From assembly GCF_018139145.2 (NCBI RefSeq), contig NC_059500.1:56323580-56387579 (forward strand): a stretch of 64,000 bases of DNA. The letters run 5' to 3'. Under the pieces are notes generated by a model. The model was given only the letters and a program-made list of their open reading frames with translations. It did no database searches and was not told the origin of the DNA. Source of the stretch: Gymnogyps californianus (taxonomy: Eukaryota > Chordata > Aves > Accipitriformes > Cathartidae). Positions 1 to 10,900 of this stretch are shown here, piece after piece (the stretch's first letter is position 1; every line of letters starts with the position of its first letter). The translations under genes were made by a program, and so were the position numbers.

Positions 1-2859
1 AATATATAAGGTCAATTCTGTTTAATTTCCTTATTTGGCACTTTCAAACTGGTATTAATTGCAAGAATTTGGTTCATGCTAGGACTGAGATGCGCATGTT
101 TGCTTGTTTGTTTTAATCTGAATTGGTTAGGTTCCTGACTGAGACTGTCTCCTACCTGCAACTTAAGTAATGATAACTTCTATTACAATTGTCAATATAG
201 CTGATGTTTTCCATTCTTTGTTCTCTTGACTACTTGTTTTCTTGAGACTTATTTACTCAAGGTAACTATTAAGTTGATAATTTGTGTTAAAGAAACACAA
301 TTTCTTTGTCTTGAGGGAGAAGGGGGATACCCTTAAATAACTAAGAATACTTCAGTAGAAAAAGAAAGCAGAGACCTAAGAAGGATTAAAGGGTAGGTTC
401 AAAGAAACGCACACAAAATTCAGGCAAGTAAACATTAGAATATTCAAGGTTGCTCTGGAAGTGTTGTAGAAGACTGGTAACATCCTCCCTTAGGAAAAAA
501 GGTAGGAGAAAAGAGCAACTTCTAATATTTATGCAGCTGATTTCAAACAAAGTCTAATTTGTTTCATACAAGTTCCATAGAGGCTTGTTAATCGGGGAAG
601 CTTGGATTTGAATGTGTATTTATAAATTTACCTTTTGGTGCGTCAAGGTCCTGAGCACACTGGCTTTTGTGCAGAAGAGTCTTCAGCCACGTGCTTAGTT
701 TAGTGTAGGGGTGGTTGGCTTCTGGTTTCCCAGTGCCCAAGATCAGGAAACCAAACTTGTCTAAAGTTAAGCAAATACTTGGGGGTTTTGCTGGGTCAGG
801 GTGGCTGGAATGTCAAGGGCTGAGTTACTAGAGAGCATTTCTTGGAGGCAGCCTCAGAGAATAGGATGTGCACTATGCTATTGCAGCCAGTGGAATAATT
901 ATACTTTGCTTATACGGAGTTTTAACCAAGGATGAACCTTGGCATTAAAGAGAAGCCAACATTGTGACATTCAATTAATAGCTTTTTTTTTTTGCGAACA
1001 ATCTGGAAAAAGACAAGGCATTTGCATTTCAAAGTGAACCGCTGCATTTTTTTCTAGGTTTCGCTGTAGAAGACTTCTGTAGGAAATGCTTAAAGCTTTA
1101 TGTAGTGAGTAGCTCAGATGAGGATCTGAGGGCTCTTTTAGGTACTGTTATGTGGGAAAGGATTGCTCTTTATCATATTCAAATATTCTTCCTGCAATAA
1201 AACAAAACATGAGTTTTGTGCATGTCCTTGCACTCCAGCAGCTTTTTGGAACAGTGATCCAGGAGACAGCAGGTGGCGTTTCTTGATCATACTTTCCTAC
1301 TGATGTGATTTCCAGAGATAACTTTCACCTGCAGCGTCAGTTATGTAAAGGCAGGCCAGAATGAACTATTTGCCCTATGTTTAATGCATGCCATCTTGAA
1401 ATGGAAAATCCAGGCATTAGTCAGCAGCCCTGAATGGTTGGTGATGGGCATAGGCTGCAAACCTATAGATTTACAGCATTTAATTTGAAACTTACTGCAT
1501 TTATTGAAACAACTCATCTTTGCCAATGATCACAATGCAGTTTTTACAGTATTCTGTGGAAATACTAATCAATGACCTAGGAGACAGGCTGCTGATGTTA
1601 CTTCTAGTACACCAGTGACAATTATAAAGGCTTACTTTGCTATTCCTTTCAGAGAAAGTTGGGCAGCTTTTCCAACTTGAATTGTGAAAGCATTCATTTT
1701 TACATTCACATGGGATCTGGATTGTGTGCAGTCTTCAAAGAACTGATATTCCTCTACTATAGATGCTTCTCCTTTCCTCCATGGGTTAATACCTCTTTCT
1801 TTTTCACATTCCTTTCCACAAGCATCTTGAGTCTTGGTAAGGAAGGATCACTTCCTCTGTGCTTCTCCCAGGATAATTTTCTGCTTCAAAACAGTAAAAA
1901 TGAAGGTGAAAGGCTTAGTCATTGCAGGGGAGCTCAGGAATGCTTCCAGGCCTCAAGAGGAGTTTTTGTGTATTTAATGAACCTTCTATACAAGGTTAAA
2001 TAACTTGAAACAAAGACTTCTTAGAACTTTGCAGCACTGTAGAAAGTAGGGAGACCTATAGTGTATAGGTCTAGAGCTATTCAACTTTGGGTTTGCTTTT
2101 TTTTTTCCTCAGGGTTGTTTCAGATTGCATCCTTCTAAAAATTTTTATTGCAAAATAAGCAGAGACTTGTTTGTTTGTTCGTTTTAAAGCTACATCTGTT
2201 GTGGCTGCTTACATGCCCTTGTGCTGCCACATATTCCTTAGCAAGTTCATTAAAAGTAGATGTTGCTCATACACCCCCTTCCTCCTCTGTTTCTTTTCTC
2301 CTGCTGCTTATGAACAGTGTTTTGAACTCAGCAAATGTCTGATTGTCTGCTCCCCTTCCAGGCTGCTTTTTAAGTCACCTTATTTCCATCTGATTGATAA
2401 ATTTAAGCAGCGAAAGGGACTAGGAAGACTTAAAGATACTACTGGTACTGGCCCCATGTTTTGTAATGTGAAATATAGTGCTATTTCCATATCTATCTTT
2501 GCTTATGCTATTGAAGATAGTTGGCCGAAGAGCTTCAGGAGCTTTTGGTGTGTCTTTGCTCTGTGCTGTTGTCTGGACCTCCTAGTAATTCTAGCAGCAT
2601 GTGCAGTGAAAACGGAGATAGTGTGACTTCACCTCCCCAAGCATAGATGCTGGTTTTTGGAAGTACTGATACTCTAACTAACTACAAACCCTTTTGTATA
2701 CTATCAGGTAAGGTCAGCTCCCAAGTCCCTATGCCAAGCAGCAACTCAAAATAAATGCAGGAGCACTGATATCAGAGGGAAGCTGAGTTAGGGACCATTG
2801 GCGCAAATCAGACATATGGGATCAGAGCCAGCTGAGCCTGAACCTGGTGTCCACGTGAA
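1..2859. other. Intergenic sequence, no gene seen
   Basis: AT-rich sequence with short chance open frames only. It contains a perfect 9-bp-arm palindrome at 2052-2072. No transposon was recognised before the CR1 that starts near 2860. Confidence 0.6.
2052..2072. repeat. Perfect palindrome, 9-bp arms, 3-nt loop
   Basis: AGACCTATA, then GTG, then TATAGGTCT. The arms are exact reverse complements. No function is known. Confidence 0.8.
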
Positions 2860-4995
2860 GGGTAAAAGCAGTGTGATAGTTACAGGAGACTGCCTCCTAT
2901 GGAGATGAAGGCAGCAATCTGACAACCAATCTGGAAGTTGTGGAGGTGCTGCCCAGGCTTGTTCATCCTTTGGACTATTACCTCTTGCTGATCTTCCATG
3001 TGGGCACCAGTGATGCTGCTGGGAGTAACCTGGGGTGCATTAAGGGTGGCTACAGAGCACTGGGGATGAGGGTGAAGGGCAAGGGGGGCAGGTGGTGTCT
3101 CCTCAATCCTGTCAGTGAGAGAGGGAAAGGCCCAAGCAGAAGAGGACTCATCCACTTGTGTCACGGCTTGGCTGCCTGGCTGGTGTAGCAGGCAGGACTT
3201 TGGCTTCTGTGACCATCGTCACAGCGAGGGCTACTGAGCTGGGATGGGATATGCTTGACAAAGCATGGCAAGGGTGTCTTTGCAAACAGGCTTCCTAACC
3301 TGATGAGGAGGGCGTTACATGAGTATGCCAGGGAGGGTTACCATAACCTGGAGAGAACTGAGGGCACAAGAGGCAGAGCAGATGCGCCTGGGAGACAGCA
3401 TGACGGGGGAGGCTCTCACAATTCCCCTGTAAAAGCAGCACAACTTGGGACCCATCTCAAATGCCTGTACAAAAATCCGTGTAGCATAAGGAACAAGCAG
3501 GAGGACAGTTTATGCACAGCTGCAGAGCTAAGACCTCATTAGTACCATGGTGATGTGGTGGGATAGCTCTCATGACTAGAATGCTGCAATGGAAGGATGC
3601 AGGAAAGACAGGGGTGGGCAGGGATGGCAGAGAGATTGAACTCTATATAAAGGAGTTGTATGTATGGAACTTTGCCTTGGGACAGGTGATGAGCCAGTAG
3701 CGAGCTTGTGGGTAAGGATCAGACGGTAAACCAGCACAGGTCATGCTGCAATGGGTATCTGCTACATCTCATCTGGTAAAGAAGAGGGGGCAGGTGAAGC
3801 ATTATTTAGGCAGCTGGAGAAGGTCTCAGTCGCAGACCCTAGTACTCATCAGTGACTTTAATCACCCTGCTGGAAGGGCAACTTGGCTGGGCGCAACCTA
3901 TCCAGGAAATTTCTGGAACATATCGAAGATAATTTCTTGATGCACCTGACTGATGAACTGCTGAGGGAAGGTGCTCTGTTGGACCTGCAACTCACAAGTG
4001 AGCAACAACTGGTGGGTAGCGTAAAGGGCAAGGGCAACCTTTGCTGTAGCAACAATGAGACTTGTGGAGTTTAAGATCCTGAGAGGAGTAAGCTAGATCC
4101 AGGACTTCAGAAGAGGAAGCTTAGGCTTGTTCAGAGACCTGCTTGCAGGATCCTGTAGGAAACTTTCCTGGAAGGAAAGAGGCCTGGGGGACATGGTTGA
4201 TCTTCAAGGACAACCTCCTCAGAGCACAGGAATGATCCTTCTCAATGTGCAGAAAGTCAAGCAAGCTGGCAAAAGCCCAGCATGGATGAACACAGAGCTC
4301 CTGGCTGAGCTCAAACGTAAAAAAAAAGCACACAGAAGGTGGAAGCAGAGATAGGCTACCTGGGAGGAATGCAAAGACGTTGCCCATGCATGTAGAAATG
4401 GAGTAAGGAAAGCCAAAGCTTAACTGGAGTTGAAACTAGCAAGGGAGGTAAAGGATGGCAATAAAAGTTTTTCTAAGAAGTACATTGGCAGCAAAAGAAA
4501 GGTTAAGGAGAATGTGGGCCTACTGGTCAGTGGAGCAGGGGAACTAGTGAAAAGTGACAGGGAAAATACTGAGGTACTCTGCCTTTTTGCCACCAAGATG
4601 GTCAGGGGAAGAGAGGCTGAGAGAAATGGGTTTGCTCAGCCTTAAGAAGAGAAGGCTCAGGGAGAACCTTATTCCTGTGTGCAGCAACCTGATCAGAGGA
4701 AAAAGAGAAGGTGGAGCTAGACTCTTCTCAGAGATGCATGATGATAGGACAGGGGGCAATGGACGCAGGTTGAAACATGGCACATTCTGATCAGAAATTA
4801 GTATAAAAAAAGTTATTGTGAGGGTGATCAAAACCTGGAACAGGTTGCCCAGAAAGGATGCAAAATCTCTATTCTTGGCAAGACTCAACTGGACATGGCC
4901 CTAAGCAACCTGACCTGATTAGACCTGCTCTGAGCTGGGGTTTGGACTAGATGACCCTTGGAGGTTCATTCCAAACTGAATTGTTCTGTTATACA
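2860..4995 (+). mobile_element. Decayed CR1 LINE with ORF1 esterase and ORF2 endonuclease remnants, RT region deleted
   Basis: CR1 non-LTR retrotransposon in sense orientation. ORF1 esterase traces: GDCLLW at 2885-2902 (consensus GDSLL, so the Ser nucleophile is Cys), HVGTSD near 2998, and WDGICLTKHGK at 3240 (consensus DGIHLT, so the catalytic His is Cys). ORF2 traces begin with HLKCLYKNPCSIRNKQE (3451), then WWDSSHD followed by a stop at 3577-3579, SDFNHP at 3851 (consensus GDFN) and CSNNE at 4045 (consensus CSDHE, so the SDH catalytic triplet is lost). The linker before RT continues to about 4590 (KSPAWMNTELLAELK, ARE.KDGNKSF). The sequence then jumps straight to the CR1 3' region, ending with GGACTAGATGACC near 4950. 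The reverse transcriptase is missing. Frameshifts and stops show an old, inactive copy. The 5' limit is uncertain by about 100 bp. Confidence 0.88.
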
Positions 4996-7887
4996 CCCAG
5001 GTGAGCTACCGACTATCCTGGCTTGCATTCCCCCACTGTCCTGTGAGAAACAAATGCACATGAAGATTTCAAACTCCCGGCATGCCACCATGCAGCTGGC
5101 TTAGTAGTCTGCTTCTATACATTTGTATAGACAAGGCTCTCTTTTTAGTCTCTTCCATAATGAGGACGGTGATTACCCAGCTGGGGGGTTGCCCAATCCC
5201 CATGCTCACTTGGGGTGTCAGGGTTATGAGTTACAATGAAAGTTCTGGACTCAGACCTGGCCTCCCTGCTGCCCCTTTGCTATCCAGAGCAGAGCAGTGC
5301 AAATCTCCAAATCACAACAACCATGTGCTGTATGAATAGGCAAGATGACAGCTAGTCTGGCTAATTCCACCCTTCAGAGTGGAAATCACCAAATTTAGCT
5401 AGACATAGTATAATAAGAACAAGGTGGCCTTGGGAACCCAATAGTCAGTAATGATCTGGTAGACATCCTGAACAGGCATGAATAGTCTTTTCACCAGTTC
5501 TTTATAGGACCTGTGTTATGTGGTCAAACATTACTCTTTTTTGATGGTAAACATCTCTAAAAATCATATGTCCAAAATTCTTTGGTGGGGGGATTTGAAA
5601 TGACTTCAAGAACACTGTCAGATACTTTCATCTGCGGTGGAACTGTAGCACATTTTATTCCTTTTCCACAACTTTCTGATTCATATTGTAAAATCCAAGA
5701 TTGAAAGGGATAAGATCAACATTGTGTTGCCACCTGGATTGTTCTAGACAGAACTGGTGTCCTCAGCCTCTGATTCAAATATTCAGTTGCTAGATTCTGC
5801 TAGACCCAGAATTATTGCTACTTCTCTGGTTTGTTTGAATATGACATACCTCCTGGTATTTCGGCTTGAGATGCTGGTACAAAGTTTTCACAGAGAGCTC
5901 ATGTGTATAGTCTTTTAATTTCACATAGTATCAGCCTTTATTTGTCTTCTGAATCTTCACAATTTGCCAGGATAAAAGAAAATACACATCTCAAATGAGC
6001 TTTAATTTACCATATCAGTAAGAACAGGCCATTAGAGCAATGGTCTTAAAGTTTCTTGCTATCTTTGGAGTAATTTGAGGAGATGTCTCCTTTTCACACA
6101 CAGTATCAAAGCAGATAATGATGTGGACTAACACCATGTTACCAGCAGTCTGCTCTAATTTCCTTACCAAATAGCCACAGCTCTATGCACAAGTCATACC
6201 CACTACCTGCTTCAGGAACGAGACAGAAGGAAAAAAAGTGCACTCACTTCTGTCAAACACAAAGCTTTGACTTAGCTGCTTGGACTGATGGTATCCTTGG
6301 ACAGGCAACATGACTGTTGTTTGTCTGAAATACCTGGGGCTCTCTGTTCCTGGAGTCCCAAGGGGATGGGTGCTTGCAGCGCCCTGCCCCTGCATCCACT
6401 CCGGCACCTACTCCAAAAAAGAAATTGTCCTCTTAGTTCGCATTAAAGGTGTTATTTTCAAGGTTTTGTACTCAAGGTGGATTGGAAAATGTGCTTTTCA
6501 TGTCCGATTTCCTAAGTCCTGAGCTAGTCCTTACTTTGAGTTTCTACGCAGTTAAGGGAAGTCTGTGGGGTCTCAGTCCCATTGACCTTTGTGAGATGCT
6601 TGAAGAGAGGTTAGGACCTCAGCTATATCCAGCAGAAACTGCAACATTGAAATAAAATAGAAAATTACCCACCTCCAGTCTTGCCTGTGCTAGGTAATTC
6701 AGGCTAACTACCATGCAAAAAAGTACCACATTTACTTTAGGAATAGGAAATGTCTTCTAGCAGGAGACTTGGCAGCACCAATCTTGATGGAAAATTCTAG
6801 AAAAGAATAATGGAAAAGGTAACTTAATAATAACATTTGGAACAGCTGAGAGAGTGCAGTGTGAATTCCCAGGTAACAACTCCCTGGTAATTAATCCATC
6901 TATAACTACTTACAAGTGCTGTAGCACCTCTTTCGGCTTTATGGCAGTAAATGGACTTTGCTCTGGATGGCAGGATTTTAATGATCATTTTTTTGTTGCT
7001 GGCTTAACTGTTAGAAAGAGTTGTCCTGCATTCCTCTCAAGCACCATGCACTGCAGAACTGGAGCTAGAGTCCAGCATAACTTGTCAGAACAGGAAAGGG
7101 AATCAGTTCACAAATTCACTTTACCTAATTAAAAAAGTCCTAAGTGTATGGTTAAACGTTAGCAAAATAGTTTGAGAAACTTCTCATCCTCTTTCTCTAT
7201 AATACCATCACTTGGGGAGGGGTAAAGGGAAGGGAGGAAAAAAAAGGAGAAATAAAAGGCAGAGACATTATTGAGAACTTCTTCTTTATGTTTGAATCTT
7301 TATCAGTTCTCACATCAGAATGACAGAAAAAGAGAACTGTGATGGAGAAAGGATGATACATCTACAAAATTGCCCTAGTGGTTAAGTACTTTCAGGGGAA
7401 ATTCAGACCACAGAATCTGCTCTGCTGCACTTTTACTACCCTTTGGAAGGGTTTAAGATTTGTAAGCATTGGCAAATGAAAGCTTTGAAAAATGCCTCAC
7501 AAAATGCTAAAAACAGTGTATGCTTGATTTTAGAAAAGAACCTGTGGTGGCTGTTGCCCTGATGCAGCTCCCGATGGCCAGCCACACAGATGAAGACATC
7601 AGCATGACAAATTTCAGGCCTGAAAGTTGGCACAGTATGCACCTTTGCATGGGCAGAACTGGTTGGGCTGCAAGGCATTTCTCCCTCAAGTTGCCATGTA
7701 TCTTTCTCTGCTGTGGGTATCCAGATAAAGTAGTTTGCTACCTTGCAGAATGTGATGGAAAAAGTGTGGTGCCTTGTTGTATCTGCATTACCAAAACCAG
7801 TTTTAGATTTTTTGTTTGTTTTATAGATATTTGTAACCATGTTAGTGACACCTATGTCTTGGGTTGATTTTTTTTTCTTGCAAACTG
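4996..7887. other. Intergenic sequence, no gene seen
   Basis: No exon, repeat family or RNA gene was recognised. There is a purine-rich tract at about 7213-7260. Confidence 0.6.
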
Positions 7888-7953
7888 ATCACGGAACTGT
7901 AGAATAACTCACATTGGAAGAGGTTTCTGGAGGTCATCTTGTTCCACCCTCCC
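7888..7953 (-). mobile_element. CR1 3'-end fragment
   Basis: On the plus strand, ATCACGGAACTGTAGAA is followed by ACATTGGAAGAGG and CTGGAGGTCATCTTGTTCCACCC. This is the reverse complement of the conserved CR1 3' terminus. Only the last 66 bp or so are recognisable, a typical severe 5' truncation. Confidence 0.75.
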
Positions 7954-10900
7954 ATTACATATCAGCAGAGAATAGCACTGAAACATTAAGTCAGAGAAAG
8001 GAAATTCAAATCTTTGCCTGTGCAATTGTAGCCATATGGGCGTAGCTCCCTTTTCTTCCAGGGAAACCAATCTTGTTCTTTCACTTTTTATTCATTTTAA
8101 GAGCCATATATTTTCAGTTAATTGTCTTGCTTCATACCTGGTTATAGTTAGCTCTTGTTCCTGCCTACTCCTAAAATGACTGTGCTCCAGACTCAGTAGA
8201 GTGTTTTAAGTATGGGCTGAGAACCTCTCTGAATCAATGCCTGTACTAGTAACTAGCTTTTATTATTTTCTTCCTAAGCAGGGGGGCCTAAAAATATCCT
8301 CTGACCTCCAGAGAGTCGAGCAAAGAAGTGTTCTACCATTGACAGATGATTTTAAATATCTCACTGCTGTAGCACCATTTTATTCTGCCCACAGTCTATT
8401 TCTTACCTACTGGCTAAATATAATCAGTCACTCTCTGCTACAGGTGAATCTTTCGTATGAACTAGTACACAATTCGAAGTCCCATTTATTTCATTAACAT
8501 TCTTTTTATATTTACACCGTTCCTTTAAATGTCTTTTTCTTAGGGTCAGAATAGATGTACAACTTCCTGAACCAAGTCAGGACTTCCCATATCACTTATT
8601 TAATGGAGTACCTATATAATTAGCCACTTTTATCTCCTATAAGTCCTAGGGATGGGGGGGTTAGTGATGTTTTTCCCAAAGATATTTCTCTAAAGACCTC
8701 TTGCCAAATCCTGGTGACATACCTAGAAATGTCCAGATCACGGAAAGAGTTTGCATACTGCCAAAATAGCAGCCATAAGAAGCAATATCCCAGCATGGCT
8801 CTGATTATTCCTGTGTGAGATGTATGTTGTGTATAAGGCTTGTAAGCAGTATAGGACTTGCTGTGCTGTCTTTTCTCACTCGCTCAGATTTGGACGTCCA
8901 AAGACCAAACTGTTTTCTTCCCAAAGTGAGCTTCAGCAGTCAGACATTTTCTCTGGTCCCAAGATGACATGTCAGTGTATGTTTCTTCTCCCTTGTACTC
9001 ACATATAAAGCCATGTGTGATTTTTTTTTCCCCATTGTGTTCTGCTTGGTCCTGTTCCTTCCCTGTCATTTAGCGAGAGGTGTAGCACTGTGCTCAATTT
9101 GCCAACGAGAATATCATGCATGTTATTATAACACTTTGCTTGCATAAATCCTTAGTATTCCTGTTAGCTGCAGGGAATAATTTACGCATGTGGTTTTTGT
9201 CTTATAAATATTCAAGGTCAGTCTTATAAATACTGAGTCAGGCCATTAGTGTGTGTTTTGAGCAAGACTGTTCATTTAATTAGTCTGGACATTTATGCAG
9301 GCAGCCTGGAAGCTGCAAGTGAGAGTCGTACTGTGCTGGTCTTCTGTTTGGTTTCTTAATATTTCTTTCCTTAAACTTGCACATTCAGAAATGAGACCCA
9401 TGAAAACAGAGTGGTGGGGAAGAGGAAGTGAGAACTGCTTCTCCGTGTTAGAAGAAAACTACATCAGTGGGTGTTTACTTCATCAGAGCTGTTTTCCTAT
9501 CCTGGATGCAGTCACAGTTCCTGATGTGAATTAGGGCAAATCAGAGAAATGAGGAAGGGTAGTAACAAATCAGCTGGTTCATAGGTATGCTGAGAATGTT
9601 TCACAGCTGTTTCAGCACCCATCATATGCTGTTAAATAGCCCAATACGCTTCTGATGAATATATACTTTAAAAAGACAACACACAGAAAATGGCTGTAAT
9701 GCTGAATAACTGAATCAGTTCCACTATGCAATGCAATAACATAGAAGATTTCCTGTGAATGACATGAGCGACTGCCATCTCTCTCTGATTCTGAGCACAA
9801 GTAGAGATATGTCCTCTGTATGCTGCAGTGGCCATAATCAATCACTCGTGTGAGAACTGAAATCTGTTCCTTAGGACCACCTGAGATAATTTAGCCAACC
9901 TGATTCCTGAGTTGCTAGCCAGAAAGACTGAGGGGCTAAGAAGTAACATTTATGTGATGGGATTATTCCATGTATTTTATAGACAAATGTGTACTTATAG
10001 CCAAACTTTTGATATTTGCCTTAGTTTTGGAGAGACTGTCTCTGGAAATTTAGGGACTGATTTTCAGATGCTGTTTCACATGGATTTTCTGTGCTGTCTG
10101 GCAGCTCAGAAAATCAGGTACAAGGTAGGGTGTGCCAGAAATGAGGCACCCCAGAATGGATGCCTTTTGTAAAAGTATTGTTGACGGTTTTGGCTGGTAA
10201 CTATATGGTATCTCAGTGACTTCCAGCTGTGAAATGAATTAATAACTCCTGGCAGTCAAGTCACATGCCCACTGTAAGTGTTCTTAACCAAGCTGTTTTA
10301 CTTCCAAAGCCCTTCCTTGTGCCAGAAATAGAGGTGCAGGAGGATGATGGGAAGCGATGTGATCTTGTAATTTTCCTACACACTTGCAAATCCAAAGATC
10401 CCAAAATCTTGACAGTTTTTAAATTCCAGCACAATTAACCTGAAAAATTCATAAAACCCAAGGTGTTTGAATGTTTCCATAAAACATACCTTATCTTGGC
10501 ATAGAACTACTTTTGTATTACAGCATCCCAATAGGCTTCATTCAGGTATGCGAAGCTCCTGGGCTTTTGTGGAAACTCAAGAAAATATAGAAGCCAGACC
10601 TCCACTGGTATAAATTGTTGTGTGTCACTTTCTTTCAGCTCAGCTTTGATTTCTTCTGCTGTTAGAGGATTTTCCATTGGGTTCCAACACCAAGCACCCG
10701 GTCTGTAGACTTTGTAAATGTGGTTAAAAGAGCAGCTCAGAGAATGCTGTTGTTTAAACAATAAGCAGAAACGTAATGAGTGAGAATGCTTCCTGTTTTC
10801 CTAAATGACCTTAAGGGAAAAAATGAAGGTATAAAACTGAGAATATCAGACATTTTTTAAAAGTGCCTTTTTGAGTAATAGAGACAAATTCAGTCCAGAA

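Noticed and set aside
2171..2626. 151-codon plus-strand open frame
   Set aside because: Cys/Ser/Phe-rich composition typical of pyrimidine-rich non-coding DNA. No homology recognised.
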